This document shows, in pieces, positions 25,008 to 35,081 of a stretch of DNA of 64,000 nt (the first letter of the stretch is position 1; each line of letters starts with the position of its first letter). The DNA comes from Candidatus Borkfalkia ceftriaxoniphila. GTDB lineage: Bacteria; Bacillota; Clostridia; Christensenellales; Borkfalkiaceae. The notes beneath the pieces are model-generated. The model ran no database searches. It had not been told where the DNA came from and worked only from the letters and a program-made list of their open reading frames with translations. The stretch covers positions 62,001 through 126,000 of the forward strand of contig NZ_SDOZ01000005.1 in NCBI RefSeq assembly GCF_004134775.1, written 5' to 3'. Both the position numbers and the translations under genes were made by a program.

Positions 25008-25367
25008 ATGCGTAAATTTATAGTAACCATCAACGGAAACGATTATGAAGTCGGAGTAGAAGAAATCGGCGCCGAAGAACGCGTCGTAAACACGATTGCA
25101 GCCGCACCCGTAGCGGCTGCCCCCGCGCAGCAGGCGGCGCCCGCTGCGGCGGTAAACGGTGAAAAAATTCTTTCGCCCTTTCCCGGACTCATCAAAAAAC
25201 TTCTGGTCGCGGAAGGTTCAGCAGTGAAAAAGGATCAGCCCATCCTCGTCCTCGAAGCGATGAAAATGGACAACGATATCACCGCTCCCTGCGACGGCAA
25301 AGTTTCCTTTAAAACGGCTGTCGGCAACAATGTCGAAACGAATGCAGTTCTGGCCATCATCGGTTAA
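25008..25367 (+). CDS. Biotin carboxyl carrier protein (1.3S / gamma-type)
   Basis: It carries the carboxyl group on biotin between the subunits. The 119 residues have an N-terminal beta segment, an Ala/Pro linker (about 30-50, PVAAAPAQQAAPAAA) and a biotinyl domain with EAMKMD, where the Lys is biotinylated. AAGGAG precedes the ATG. No biotin ligase gene is in the window. Confidence 0.93.
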   Translation: MRKFIVTINGNDYEVGVEEIGAEERVVNTIAAAPVAAAPAQQAAPAAAVNGEKILSPFPGLIKKLLVAEGSAVKKDQPILVLEAMKMDNDITAPCDGKVSFKTAVGNNVETNAVLAIIG

Positions 25368-25379
25368 TAGGTGGCGTAT

Positions 25380-26573
25380 ATGCAGTCGGGTTTACTTTTA
25401 AATATCGGCGAGATGTTTAATAACTTATGGGAAGCATCAGGTTTGTCGCAGGGAAACTGGCAAAACTACGTGATGATATTGATCTCGTTCGTTTTAATGT
25501 ATCTCGCGATCGTGCGGAAATTCGAGCCGTTGCTCCTGCTGCCCATTGCTTTCGGTATGTTTATCATCAACATCCCGGGTGCGAGAGAAGTCGTGTGGGG
25601 CGTGACCGATGATGCGGGGCATTTCGTCGAAGGCGAGGACAGGGGGCTTTTAGGCTACCTTTATTTCGGCGTCGAAAAAGTCATTTATCCGCCGCTGATC
25701 TTTTTGGGCATCGGCGCGATGACTGACTTCGGTCCGTTGATCGCCAATCCGAAAAGCATGCTGATCGGAGCGGCGGCGCAGTTCGGCGTATTCTTTACAT
25801 TGTTCGGAGCGGTCGTTTTAGGATTCGATGCCGCTGCCGCGGCTTCCATCGCCATTATCGGCGGCGCGGACGGGCCTACGGCGATTTATCTGACGCAGGC
25901 GCTGTCTAAGTTTACGAACGAAGACCTGCTTGCGACCATCGCCATAGCGGCCTATTCGTATATGGCTCTGATCCCGATCATCCAACGGCCGATCATGAAA
26001 GCGCTGACCACCAAAAAGGAACGCGCCATCAAGATGAAACAACTTCGTACGGTCACCAAACTGGAGAAGATCATATTCCCGTTATTGGTGACGCTGGTCG
26101 TAGGGCTGTTGCTCCCCGATGCGATCCCTTTGCTCGGCATGCTCATGCTCGGAAACCTTATGAAAGAGAGCGGCGTCGTGGATCGCCTGTCTTCGCAGGC
26201 GCAGAACGGTCTGATGAATACGATCACGATCTTCCTCGGGATATGCGTTGGATGTAAAGCGTACGGAGAAGTATTCCTCGCGTTCAGTACTTTGAAAATC
26301 ATTTTGCTGGGACTGTTTGCGTTCTGCATGGGAACTGTCGGCGGTCTGTTGATGGCAAAACTCATGAACAAACTTTCGGGCGGAAAGATCAATCCTTTGA
26401 TAGGTTCTGCGGGCGTTTCGGCGGTGCCGATGGCGGCGCGTATATCCGAAAACGTAGGCAGGGAAGCCGATCCGAACAATCACTTGCTGATGCATGCGAT
26501 GGGGCCGAATGTGGCGGGCGTGATAGGGTCCGCGGTCGCGGCTGGTTTCCTGCTCGCATGTTTCGGCGGCTAA
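25380..26573 (+). CDS. oadB: Na+-translocating decarboxylase beta subunit
   Basis: A membrane subunit that decarboxylates carboxy-biotin and pumps Na+ out. The 397 residues have about ten TM helices and the conserved IGGADGPTAIYL and SAVPMAARI segments. It lacks nothing obvious for the family. The ATG at 25380 is 5 nt from AGGTGG; the in-frame GTG at 25371 is within that ribosome site and is rejected. Confidence 0.95.
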   Translation: MQSGLLLNIGEMFNNLWEASGLSQGNWQNYVMILISFVLMYLAIVRKFEPLLLLPIAFGMFIINIPGAREVVWGVTDDAGHFVEGEDRGLLGYLYFGVEKVIYPPLIFLGIGAMTDFGPLIANPKSMLIGAAAQFGVFFTLFGAVVLGFDAAAAASIAIIGGADGPTAIYLTQALSKFTNEDLLATIAIAAYSYMALIPIIQRPIMKALTTKKERAIKMKQLRTVTKLEKIIFPLLVTLVVGLLLPDAIPLLGMLMLGNLMKESGVVDRLSSQAQNGLMNTITIFLGICVGCKAYGEVFLAFSTLKIILLGLFAFCMGTVGGLLMAKLMNKLSGGKINPLIGSAGVSAVPMAARISENVGREADPNNHLLMHAMGPNVAGVIGSAVAAGFLLACFGG

Positions 26574-26631
26574 ACAGTCATTGCCGCAGATATTGCGGCA
26601 GAAGTATTCAGTTTGAATCAGGAGAAATATC

Positions 26632-28050
26632 ATGGCTGAAAATAAAACGAAAAAGGTATTGATCACCGATACCATCTTGCGCGACGCGCATCAATCGCAG
26701 GCGGCGACCCGTATGAGGATCGACGAAATGATCCCCGTGCTGTCGCAACTGGACGATATCGGATATTATTCTTTGGAGGCGTGGGGCGGCGCCACCTTCG
26801 ACAGTTGCCTCCGCTTTTTGAACGAGGATCCGTGGGAAAGATTGAGAACGCTGAAAAAGTATCTCAAAAAAACGCCCATTCAAATGCTTCTGAGAGGTCA
26901 GAACCTTTTGGGCTACCGTCATTATTCTGACGACGTCGTTGAAAAATTCGTCGCTAAATCCATCGAAAACGGCGTCAGCGTCGTCCGCGTGTTCGACGCG
27001 CTGAACGATCCTCGAAATCTGGAAACTTCCATGAAGGCGATCAAAAAATACGGCGGCATCTGCGAGGCGGCGATTTGCTATACGACCAGCCCCGTGCATA
27101 CCACCGCTTACTTTGTAAAACTCGCCAAACAATTGGAAGACATGGGCGCGGACAATATCTGTATCAAGGATATGGCGAACCTTTTGCTTCCTTATACGGC
27201 GTTTGATCTCGTTACCAAACTTAAAAAGGAACTGAAACCCGAAACCAAGATTCACCTGCATACGCATAATACGGCGGGTACGGGCGATATGATCAACTTG
27301 AAAGCCGTAGAGGCGGGCTGCGACATCGTGGACACCGCGCTCTCTCCTTTGGGGAACGGAACCTCCCAGCCCGCGACGGAACCTTTCGTGGCGACGCTGA
27401 AAGGCACGCCGTACGATACGGGCATCGAGATCGAAAAACTCGTTCCTATCGTCAATCATTTCAAGGGCGTTGCGGAACGTCTGAAAAAAGATAAATTCCT
27501 TTCGCCGAAAGTTTTGCAGATCGATATCAACGCGCTGATTTATCAGGTGCCGGGCGGTATGCTGTCGAACCTGATCTCCCAACTCGCGCAGCAGAATAAG
27601 TCGGATAAACTTCCCGAAGTATTGGCCGAAGTACCCAACGTACGGAAAGACTGCGGCTATCCTCCGCTGGTCACGCCCAGTTCGCAGATCGTGGGTACGC
27701 AGGCGGTCTTGAATGTCGTGTGCGGCGAACGCTATAAAATGGTCACCAAAGAATTCAAGGGGATCTTGAAAGGCGAATACGGCAAACTGCCCGCCGAACC
27801 CGATCCTGCGATCGTCAAAAAGATCGTGGGTGACGAAAAGCGCATTACGTATCGTCCCGCGGACGATCTCAAACCCGAATACGACCAGTTCAAAGCGGAA
27901 ATTTCCGAATATATCGAGCAGGAAGAGGATATCCTTTCCTATGCCGTGTTTGGTCAGGTCGCGATCAATTTCTTCAAATGGAGAAAAGCGCAAAAGCAGG
28001 GCGTAGACAAAAACCTCGCCGCGAATACGGACAAAGTCTATCCCGTATAA
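26632..28050 (+). CDS. oadA: Oxaloacetate decarboxylase alpha / 5S carboxyltransferase subunit (no biotin domain)
   Basis: It transfers the carboxyl group between oxaloacetate (or pyruvate) and biotin. The 472 residues have the HMGL-like TIM barrel starting TDTILRDAHQSQAATRMR, the HLHTHNTAGTG metal/substrate segment and the conserved IYQVPGGMLSNL domain. There is no C-terminal biotinyl domain; the carrier is the separate protein at 25008. A hairpin TGCCGCA/TGCGGCA lies before it (26582-26600). GGAG precedes the ATG. Confidence 0.93.
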   Translation: MAENKTKKVLITDTILRDAHQSQAATRMRIDEMIPVLSQLDDIGYYSLEAWGGATFDSCLRFLNEDPWERLRTLKKYLKKTPIQMLLRGQNLLGYRHYSDDVVEKFVAKSIENGVSVVRVFDALNDPRNLETSMKAIKKYGGICEAAICYTTSPVHTTAYFVKLAKQLEDMGADNICIKDMANLLLPYTAFDLVTKLKKELKPETKIHLHTHNTAGTGDMINLKAVEAGCDIVDTALSPLGNGTSQPATEPFVATLKGTPYDTGIEIEKLVPIVNHFKGVAERLKKDKFLSPKVLQIDINALIYQVPGGMLSNLISQLAQQNKSDKLPEVLAEVPNVRKDCGYPPLVTPSSQIVGTQAVLNVVCGERYKMVTKEFKGILKGEYGKLPAEPDPAIVKKIVGDEKRITYRPADDLKPEYDQFKAEISEYIEQEEDILSYAVFGQVAINFFKWRKAQKQGVDKNLAANTDKVYPV

Positions 28051-28066
28051 TTACCATAGGCGCCTT

Positions 28067-28097
28067 ATCGGCGAAGGCAGTCATTGCCTTCGCCGAT
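28067..28097 (+). terminator. Hairpin after oadA (weak terminator)
   Basis: A 13-bp perfect stem ATCGGCGAAGGCA/TGCCTTCGCCGAT with a 5-nt loop but no T run. It may be a processing or partial termination site. Confidence 0.5.
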
Positions 28098-28116
28098 ATT
28101 CTATCAAGGATTTAAT

Positions 28117-29337
28117 ATGAAAAGAGTCATCGTTATCGGCGCGGGAGCATCGGGTCTTGTCGCGGCGTATTTCGCCGCAAAGCGGGGCAACGAAGTGATC
28201 GTGATCGAAAAAAACGAGAAATGCGGTAAAAAAATTTATATTACGGGTAAAGGGCGCTGCAATATCACGAACGATATTCTCCCCGAAGATTTCCTCTCGA
28301 ACGTCGTTACAAATCCAAAATTTTTAACGGGCGCAGTGTATTCTTTTCCTCCGCAAAAGTTGATGCGGTTTTTAGAAGACGGGGGACTGCGACTGAAAAC
28401 GGAACGGGGAGGCCGCGTGTTTCCGTTGTCCGATAAGGCGAGCGACGTTACGAAATGTTTGGAGAACTATTGCAAAAATGCGGGTGTTTGTTTTCATTTT
28501 AACGAGCAAGTGCAGGAAATTTGCGTTTTGCAGAGTACTATGTCAGACGTAATTACAGATAAGGCTCGCTATGCCTGCGACGCGTGCATCGTTTGTACGG
28601 GCGGATTGTCCTATCCGGGAACGGGCAGCACGGGAGACGGGTACGCTTTTGCCAAACAACTGGGACATACCGTCGTTCCCGTTACGGCCGCGCTATGCGG
28701 GATAAATTTAAAAGATACGGATACGGCGCCGTTACAGGGACTGTCGCTTAAAAACGTTTCTGTTTCAGCCAAAAGGGGCGGAAAGGAGGTCGGCTCGTTT
28801 TTCGGGGAGATGCTGTTTACGCATTTCGGGATCTCGGGACCGTGCGTATTGTCCTTATCCAGTCTGATCAACCGTTTCCCGATGTCGGAAATCGAAATTT
28901 TCATCGACCTGAAACCCGCGCTTGATGCGCAGACGCTCGATAAGAGGATCTTGCGCGATTTCGAAAAATATAAGAATAAAATGCTGATTCACGCGCTAGA
29001 CGAACTTTTGCCGAAATCATTGGTGCCGGTCGTCGTCGCGAGAAGCGGGATTTTACCTTCGACACCCGTCAATACGGTTACGAAAGCGCAGAGGGGGCAT
29101 TTGCTGGAAACGATCAAGCGCTTTACATTGCGCCCTTCGTCGCTGCGCGGAATACGGGAATCGATCGTGACGGCGGGCGGCGTGGACGTAAGGGAGATAC
29201 ACCCCAAAACGATGGAAAGCAGATTGGTCAAAGGACTGTATTTCTGCGGAGAGGTACTTGACGTAGACGCCTTTACGGGCGGTTACAATCTGCAGATCGC
29301 GTTTTCCACGGGATATGCCGCGGGAAATAACGTATAA
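28117..29337 (+). CDS. FAD-dependent oxidoreductase of the HI0933/BaiN family
   Basis: A flavoprotein of unknown substrate; some gut relatives have been linked to bile-acid reduction, which cannot be inferred here. The 406 residues have the dinucleotide motif GAGASGLVAAYFAA at the start, GKGRCNITN, GSTGDGY and a C-terminal GGYNLQIAFSTGYAAG. The ATG at 28117 follows AAGGA; earlier starts lie in the preceding hairpin. In many Clostridia this gene precedes cmk, plsC and ispH, as here. Confidence 0.9.
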   Translation: MKRVIVIGAGASGLVAAYFAAKRGNEVIVIEKNEKCGKKIYITGKGRCNITNDILPEDFLSNVVTNPKFLTGAVYSFPPQKLMRFLEDGGLRLKTERGGRVFPLSDKASDVTKCLENYCKNAGVCFHFNEQVQEICVLQSTMSDVITDKARYACDACIVCTGGLSYPGTGSTGDGYAFAKQLGHTVVPVTAALCGINLKDTDTAPLQGLSLKNVSVSAKRGGKEVGSFFGEMLFTHFGISGPCVLSLSSLINRFPMSEIEIFIDLKPALDAQTLDKRILRDFEKYKNKMLIHALDELLPKSLVPVVVARSGILPSTPVNTVTKAQRGHLLETIKRFTLRPSSLRGIRESIVTAGGVDVREIHPKTMESRLVKGLYFCGEVLDVDAFTGGYNLQIAFSTGYAAGNNV

Positions 29338-29362
29338 CTATAATATATAAGAAGAGGTTTTC

Positions 29363-30364
29363 ATGAAAGCAATCCGGGGAGCAACGACGATATCGGCCGA
29401 TACGCCCGCAGAGATCAAGGACGCCGTCGGCGAGTTGTTGATACAAATGCGTGAACAGAACGGTCTGACGGACGAAAATATGATCTGCATTCTGTTTTCC
29501 AACACGTCTGACATCAAGAGCGCTTATCCCGCCAAGGCGGCAAGGGAAGCCGGCTTTTATTCCTGCGCGCTTTTTTCTTCTTTGGAACCCGAAATCGAAG
29601 GGGCGCTTCCGCTGTGCATACGCGTGATGATCTTGGCGGAGATCGAAAATCCGGTGCCAGTATATCTTCGGGGAGCCGCCAACCTTCGCAAAGATCTCAA
29701 AAAATTTGCGGTGGCGCTCGACGGCCCGTCAGGCAGCGGCAAGAGCACCGTGGCGAAAATGCTCGCCCGAAAACTGAATATTTTATATCTCGACACGGGC
29801 GCCATGTATCGAGCATGCGCGCTGAAAGCGATCGGCGAAAAAGTAGAACGCTTCACCGAGGACGCGGTGGCGCCACTCATAGAAAACATATCGCTCAACA
29901 TACAATATACGGACGGCGCGCAGCGGACGATCTTGGACGGGGAAGACGTATCGGAAAAGATACGCCGTCCGGAAGTTTCCATGGCGGCGTCCGCCATTTC
30001 GGCGCTGCCTTGCGTGCGAAAAAAAATGGTGGAGATGCAGAGAGAGATCGCGCGGAAAATGTCCTGCGTTCTCGACGGACGGGATATCGGAACGCACGTT
30101 CTTCCCGACGCTCCCTTCAAATTTTTCGTGACGGCGTCGAGCCGCGTCCGCGCGAAACGCCGCTACGACGAACTCAGACAAAAGGGATACGACGTCGAAT
30201 ACGACAATGTGTTGCAAGAGATCGAAGAACGGGACTACAACGATTCGCACCGTGCGTTTTCTCCGCTCCGACAGGCGGAGGACGCCGTCGTCGTGAATAC
30301 GGACGAAATGAACGCACAGGAAGTGCTCGATTTCATCGTGCGCAAGATCCAGGAAAAAGTATAA
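29363..30364 (+). CDS. cmk: Chorismate mutase (AroH type) fused to cytidylate kinase
   Basis: Residues 1-113 resemble the AroH chorismate mutase: Arg5 in AIRGATTI, Arg in AAREAG, a Glu aligned with Glu78 of the Bacillus enzyme, Arg in LCIRVMI and Tyr in VYLRGA. Residues 115-333 are (d)CMP kinase: GPSGSGKSTVAK, YLDTGAMYRA, LDGRDIGTHVLPDA. So one protein may convert chorismate to prephenate and phosphorylate CMP. The junction is continuous, with no internal start seen. GAAGAGG precedes the ATG at 29363. Next gene plsC follows after 9 bp. Confidence 0.9.
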   Translation: MKAIRGATTISADTPAEIKDAVGELLIQMREQNGLTDENMICILFSNTSDIKSAYPAKAAREAGFYSCALFSSLEPEIEGALPLCIRVMILAEIENPVPVYLRGAANLRKDLKKFAVALDGPSGSGKSTVAKMLARKLNILYLDTGAMYRACALKAIGEKVERFTEDAVAPLIENISLNIQYTDGAQRTILDGEDVSEKIRRPEVSMAASAISALPCVRKKMVEMQREIARKMSCVLDGRDIGTHVLPDAPFKFFVTASSRVRAKRRYDELRQKGYDVEYDNVLQEIEERDYNDSHRAFSPLRQAEDAVVVNTDEMNAQEVLDFIVRKIQEKV

Positions 30365-30373
30365 GAGGACATT

Positions 30374-31003
30374 ATGTATAAATTTTTGAAAGGCTTTTTA
30401 AACTTCATCGTGCAGATCATCTATCCCTATAAACTGTACGGAAAAGAAAAAATCGTAAAGGGGCAGGCGTGCGTTCTGGTCGGGAATCATTATCGGCTGT
30501 GGGATATCATTCATATGGCCTGCACGACCAAAGACCAGGTGCACTTTATCGCCAAACAGGAACTGTTCGACAAAAAGTTGATCGGTTATCTCGCCCGCAA
30601 AATCGACGCGATCCCCGTCACAAGGGAAGGCAACGACATCAAGGCGGTCATGACGGCGCTCAAATATCTGAAAAACGGCGAAAAGATATCTATTTTCCCC
30701 GAAGGGACCCGCAACCGTACAGACGCCGACCTTTTGCCCCTCAAAGGGGGCGCGGCGCTGTTCGCCATCCGCGCCAAAGCGCCCATTTATCCCGTCATGA
30801 TGGACGGTAAAACGAGGCTGTTCCGCCGCACGCGCATCGTCGTGGGGGATCCCATCGATCTGACGGAATTTTACGACCGTAAAATGACGGCGGAGGACTA
30901 CGCGAAGGCGGAAGAGATCATACGCGACAAGATGCTGGAGATCATTCACGGATTTCAGGCGGAACGCGCGGCGAAATCGGAAAAGAATAAGAAGAAAAAA
31001 TGA
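30374..31003 (+). CDS. plsC: 1-acyl-sn-glycerol-3-phosphate acyltransferase
   Basis: It makes phosphatidic acid at the membrane. The 209 residues have the acyltransferase block NHYRLWD (HX4D) and FPEGTRNR, with an N-terminal hydrophobic helix. The Lys-rich tail (EKNKKKK) is ordinary. It overlaps the following ispH start by 4 nt. Confidence 0.93.
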   Translation: MYKFLKGFLNFIVQIIYPYKLYGKEKIVKGQACVLVGNHYRLWDIIHMACTTKDQVHFIAKQELFDKKLIGYLARKIDAIPVTREGNDIKAVMTALKYLKNGEKISIFPEGTRNRTDADLLPLKGGAALFAIRAKAPIYPVMMDGKTRLFRRTRIVVGDPIDLTEFYDRKMTAEDYAKAEEIIRDKMLEIIHGFQAERAAKSEKNKKKK

Positions 31004-33123
31004 AACTGTTTGTAGCAAAAAACAGCGGTTTCTGCAAGGGCGTGAAAAGCGCCGTGGAAACCGCCATGAATATCGACCCCGTCAATACCTTTTTATTGGG
31101 CGAACTCATCCATAACGAACTTATCAACGACGCCGTGCGTGCGCGCGGCATCGTCACCGTTGAAAGCGTGTCCGACGTTCCCGACGGCGCGACGCTGATC
31201 ATCCGATCTCACGGCGCGGGAAGAAAGGTTTTCGGGGAATGCGAAAGGCGGAATATCCGCGTCGTCGACTGCACCTGTCCCTTTGTCAAGAGGACGCAGG
31301 ACATCATCGACGGATTAAACGGCACGGGAAAAACGCTTGTCGTCGCGGGCGAGAGTCCGCACCCCGAAGTCGTCGGGCTTTTGGGCTGGTTCGAGGGGGA
31401 AACCGTCGTGATAAACGATCCCGACGATCAACGAATTTCCGCGCTTTCAGAAAAAAATTTGGCGATCGTGAGCCAAACGACCTTCTCGGAAGAAAAATTT
31501 AATAAAATTATTAAAAATATTGCAAAAGTTTGCAAAAAAACAGTTGAAGTTTTTAAAACAATTTGTTATACTACTAAAGAGCGTCAGAGGGAGGCGGAAA
31601 GACTCTCGTCTGTATGCGATGCGATGCTCGTAATAGGCGGTTTGAACAGCAGCAATACCAACAAATTATACGACATCTGCAAGCGCAACTGCGGGCATGT
31701 TTTCCGGTACGCCGACTCGGGCGAATTCGAAGCAGAAAAAATTAAAAAATTTAAAAATGTAGGTCTTGTGCTCGGCGCATCCACGCCGGACACGCAAACT
31801 CAGGAGGTTCTTTTTAAGATGGATAGTATCGACACAGAAGTGAAAGCAACGACCATGAACGAAATGGATGAAGTCGTTGCACAAATGGACAACGGACAGT
31901 CAAAATTAAAGAGGGGGCAGCTTGTAACTGCAATTATATCTTCGGCTTCGGACGAAGGCGTGGCTGTGTTGTTACCGTTCTTCAAAAAAGAAATACTCCT
32001 CGAAAAATCCGAAATCGAATGCGAAGAATACAAAAAGGAAGACTTCGCGGCGAAAGTCGGCGACGAGATCGAACTGATGGTCGTTTCCACCAATCCCGTC
32101 AAACTTTCCCAGAAGATCATTGCCCAGATCAAAGAAGAAGAGGGCAAGATGCAGGCGATTTCGGACGGCGAGGAATTCTCCGTTGTCTGCACAGGTTTCA
32201 ATAAGGGCGGTCTGGTTTCCTCTATGGGCACCTATTCGGTTTTCGTTCCCGCGAAAGAGATCCGCATGGGCTATGTCAAAGAACTCGACAAATACGTCGG
32301 TAAAAAACTGCGTCTGAAAGCGCTCGAGATCAAAAAGAGCGACCGCAAAAAGGAGATCATCGCTTCCCAGCGCGTGATTCTCGAAGAGGAAAAGAACGCG
32401 AGAGACGCCGCCAAAGCGGAAAAAGAGGCTGAATTCTTTGCCAATATTCACGTGGACGACGTTGTGGAAGGCAAGGTCGAGCGCGTGACCAATTTCGGCG
32501 CGTTCGTATCCGTCAACGGTTTCGACTGCCTCGCGCACATCTCCGATCTCTCCTGGTCGGGCGTCAAGAATGTGACCGACGTTTTGGAGATCGGCAAAAA
32601 ATACGATTTCATCATTTTGAAAGTCGACGAAGAAAACAAGAAAGTTTCCATCGGCTATAAACAGTTGCAGCCCCAGCCTTGGGATCTTGTGGCTGAAAAA
32701 TACGCGACAGGCGACACCGTGCACGGCAAGGTCGTCCGCATCGTTCCTTTCGGAGCGTTTGTGGAGATCGAAAACGGCGTAGACGGTCTGGTCCACGTTT
32801 CGCAGATCTCTCACGAATGGCTGGAAAATCCCACCTCAGTGCTCACGATCGGCGAAGAGGTCGACGCCAAGATTTTGGTGCTCGATCCCGCGAACAAGAA
32901 AATGACCCTCTCTATCAAAGCCCTGCTGCCCGAACCCGAGGTCACGAAAGTGCGCCCCAGACGCGAGGACGGCGGCCGTGAAGAGAGAAGTGACAGACCG
33001 AGAAACAGAAAGCCCCGTGCCGCATCCAGAGACAGAGAAGAAGACGACTTCCGTGAATGGACCGAAGGCGGAGTCGGCGGCGCTTCCATTGCGGAGATGT
33101 TGCAAAACAAAAACGATAACTAA
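31000..33123 (+). CDS. ispH: IspH (HMBPP reductase) fused to ribosomal protein S1 domains
   Basis: Residues 1-273 are IspH, the [4Fe-4S] enzyme that ends the MEP isoprenoid pathway; cluster cysteines are in SGFCKG, DCTCPF and TICYTT. Residues 285-660 are four S1 RNA-binding domains, the last two typical ([35 protein letters not shown]). The tail is rich in Arg. This fusion is known in Clostridia. An internal promoter and an AGGAGG-ATG at the domain border (see finding) could also give a free S1 protein from Met274. The start overlaps plsC. Confidence 0.95.
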   Translation: MKLFVAKNSGFCKGVKSAVETAMNIDPVNTFLLGELIHNELINDAVRARGIVTVESVSDVPDGATLIIRSHGAGRKVFGECERRNIRVVDCTCPFVKRTQDIIDGLNGTGKTLVVAGESPHPEVVGLLGWFEGETVVINDPDDQRISALSEKNLAIVSQTTFSEEKFNKIIKNIAKVCKKTVEVFKTICYTTKERQREAERLSSVCDAMLVIGGLNSSNTNKLYDICKRNCGHVFRYADSGEFEAEKIKKFKNVGLVLGASTPDTQTQEVLFKMDSIDTEVKATTMNEMDEVVAQMDNGQSKLKRGQLVTAIISSASDEGVAVLLPFFKKEILLEKSEIECEEYKKEDFAAKVGDEIELMVVSTNPVKLSQKIIAQIKEEEGKMQAISDGEEFSVVCTGFNKGGLVSSMGTYSVFVPAKEIRMGYVKELDKYVGKKLRLKALEIKKSDRKKEIIASQRVILEEEKNARDAAKAEKEAEFFANIHVDDVVEGKVERVTNFGAFVSVNGFDCLAHISDLSWSGVKNVTDVLEIGKKYDFIILKVDEENKKVSIGYKQLQPQPWDLVAEKYATGDTVHGKVVRIVPFGAFVEIENGVDGLVHVSQISHEWLENPTSVLTIGEEVDAKILVLDPANKKMTLSIKALLPEPEVTKVRPRREDGGREERSDRPRNRKPRAASRDREEDDFREWTEGGVGGASIAEMLQNKNDN
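31544..31572 (+). promoter_or_regulatory. Candidate internal promoter inside ispH
   Basis: TTGAAG (31544-31549) and TATACT (31567-31572), spacing 17, inside an AT-rich patch of an otherwise GC-rich gene. It lies upstream of the AGGAGG (31802) and in-frame ATG (31819) that open the S1 part. Confidence 0.4.
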
Positions 33124-33134
33124 GAAAAAATCAG

Positions 33135-33165
33135 GCAACCCCGCTCGCAAGGCGGGGTTTTGCTT
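33135..33165 (+). terminator. Terminator after ispH-S1
   Basis: AACCCCGC/GCGGGGTT stem with a 7-nt loop and a TTTTGCTTT tail. Confidence 0.8.
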
Positions 33166-33182
33166 TATGTGAGGTGATTAAG

Positions 33183-35015
33183 ATGTCTAAACAAGGTAAC
33201 ATTCGGATTGCTAGCGAGAACATGATGCCCATCATCAAAAAATGGCTTTACTCTGACAAAGACATTTTTCTTCGCGAGATCGTAGCAAACGGCGTAGACG
33301 CGATTACGAAATTCCGTAAACTTGCGGACATGGGCGAGGCACAGACCTCGGAAGAAGAGTATTGCATCAAAGTTTCCATAGACAAAGATGCAAAAACTCT
33401 TTCCGTAGAGGACAACGGCATCGGCATGACCGAGGACGAGGTGGAAAAGTATATCACGCAGATCGCCTTTTCCGGCGCCGCCGATTTTCTCGATAAGTAC
33501 GAGAAAGCGGACGGAGACGGGATCATCGGACATTTCGGGTTGGGATTCTATTCCGCCTACATGGTTTCGGAAAATATCGAGATCTTTACGAAATCGTATC
33601 GGGACGAGCCCGCCGTTCGCTGGGAATCGGACGGCGAGAGCACCTATACCATCGAGCCCTGCGACAAGGAAACGCGCGGTACGAAGATCGTCATGCATAT
33701 TGCCGACGCGGAAAAAGAGTTCTTGGACGAAGGTACGATCTCCACGCTCATTCATAAATATTGCGGTTTCATGCCTTACAATATTTATCTGAACTTTCAG
33801 GGTAAGGACGACAAGCCTTTAAACGATCCGCAGCCGCTCTACATCAAAAATCCCAAAGACTGCACGGACGAAGAATATAAGAGTTTTTATACCAAAACTT
33901 TTCACGATTTTCAGGAGCCGCTCTTCTGGATCCATTTGAATATGGACTATCCTTTCCGTCTGAAAGGGATCCTGTACTTTCCCAAAGTCAAAAATAAGGC
34001 GGAACTGGAACGCGGACAGGTCAAACTGTTCTGCAATCAGGTGTTTATCGCGGACAACATCAAAGAAGTCATTCCCGAATTTTTAACGCTTTTGAACGGC
34101 GTCATCGACTGTCCCGATATTCCGCTCAACGTCTCGCGCAGTTTTCTGCAAAACGACCGCGAAGTACAGAAAATTTCCCGTCATATCACCAAAAAAGTGG
34201 CGGACAAACTGACGGGACTGTTCAAAAACGACCGCGAAAAATTCGTGCAGTGCTGGAACGATATTTCCGTATTTATCAAAGTCGGGTGCCTGAAAGACGA
34301 AGATTTCTATTCCAAGGTCAAAGATATTCTCATCTTTAAAGACCTAAACGGCGAATATAAAAATCTCGACGAGTTTTTGGGCGTTGTGCCCGAGAGCGAA
34401 ACGGCGGAAGAAAAGAGGGACGAGGAGAAAAAACCCGTTTCCGTCTACTACGTTTCCGACGAAGTAGGACAGTCCCAGTATGTGAACATGTTCAAAAACG
34501 CGGGGCTGAACGCCATCGTATGCGATACGTTCGTCGATCCTCATTTTATCAGTTTTCTCGAATACAAAAATCCCGAAAAGTGGAAATTCATGCGTATCGA
34601 TGCGGATATCGATTCCGCGCTCAAAGACGGCGAAGTGAACGCCGACGACTTTAAGGACCTGACGGAATCATTCAAAAACTCGCTGAAAAATACTTCTATT
34701 GCCGTCAAGGCGGAAAAGTTCAAGAGCGCGGACGTGCCCGCCATCATCAACGTTTCGGAATTTACGCGCAGATTCAGCGAAATGAACGCGTTTTACGGGC
34801 TTGCGGGCGGCGATGCGGACCGCGACATGACTATTATTCTCAATACCGAAAATCCCGTCGTAGCGTCTTTTACGGGCTTAAACGACGAGATGAAAAAGTT
34901 TGTCGCCAATCAGATCTACTATATCGCCATGCTGTCCTATAAAAAACTCAATCCCGAAGAACTGAAAGATTTTTCGGACAACAGCATGCAACTTCTCAAA
35001 AATTATATCGGTTAA
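33183..35015 (+). CDS. htpG: Hsp90-family chaperone HtpG
   Basis: An ATP-dependent cytoplasmic chaperone. The 610 residues have the GHKL ATPase domain (NGVDAITK; DNGIGMTEDEV; GHFGLGFYSAYMV), middle domain (RGQVKLFCNQVFI; LNVSRSFLQND) and C-terminal dimer domain. The loop usually reading EL(I/V)SNA-D-A reads EIVANGVDA, a small deviation. The ATG at 33183 follows GAGGTG; a GTG at 33174 is in frame but inside that site. No CIRCE is seen before it. Confidence 0.93.
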   Translation: MSKQGNIRIASENMMPIIKKWLYSDKDIFLREIVANGVDAITKFRKLADMGEAQTSEEEYCIKVSIDKDAKTLSVEDNGIGMTEDEVEKYITQIAFSGAADFLDKYEKADGDGIIGHFGLGFYSAYMVSENIEIFTKSYRDEPAVRWESDGESTYTIEPCDKETRGTKIVMHIADAEKEFLDEGTISTLIHKYCGFMPYNIYLNFQGKDDKPLNDPQPLYIKNPKDCTDEEYKSFYTKTFHDFQEPLFWIHLNMDYPFRLKGILYFPKVKNKAELERGQVKLFCNQVFIADNIKEVIPEFLTLLNGVIDCPDIPLNVSRSFLQNDREVQKISRHITKKVADKLTGLFKNDREKFVQCWNDISVFIKVGCLKDEDFYSKVKDILIFKDLNGEYKNLDEFLGVVPESETAEEKRDEEKKPVSVYYVSDEVGQSQYVNMFKNAGLNAIVCDTFVDPHFISFLEYKNPEKWKFMRIDADIDSALKDGEVNADDFKDLTESFKNSLKNTSIAVKAEKFKSADVPAIINVSEFTRRFSEMNAFYGLAGGDADRDMTIILNTENPVVASFTGLNDEMKKFVANQIYYIAMLSYKKLNPEELKDFSDNSMQLLKNYIG

Positions 35016-35021
35016 ACCGCG

Positions 35022-35058
35022 GCGCGGGCAATCTTGCGAATTGCCCGCGCATTTATTT
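35022..35058 (+). terminator. Terminator after htpG
   Basis: GCGCGGGCAAT and ATTGCCCGCGC form an 11-bp stem followed by ATTTATTTT. Confidence 0.85.
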
Positions 35059-35081
35059 TGCATGAAGTTTTATACATTCGA

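Noticed and set aside
28534..28545. AGTACTATGT inside the FAD oxidoreductase gene as a third palindromic repeat
   Set aside because: Only 10 bp agree, it is in coding sequence and the following hairpin arm is missing.
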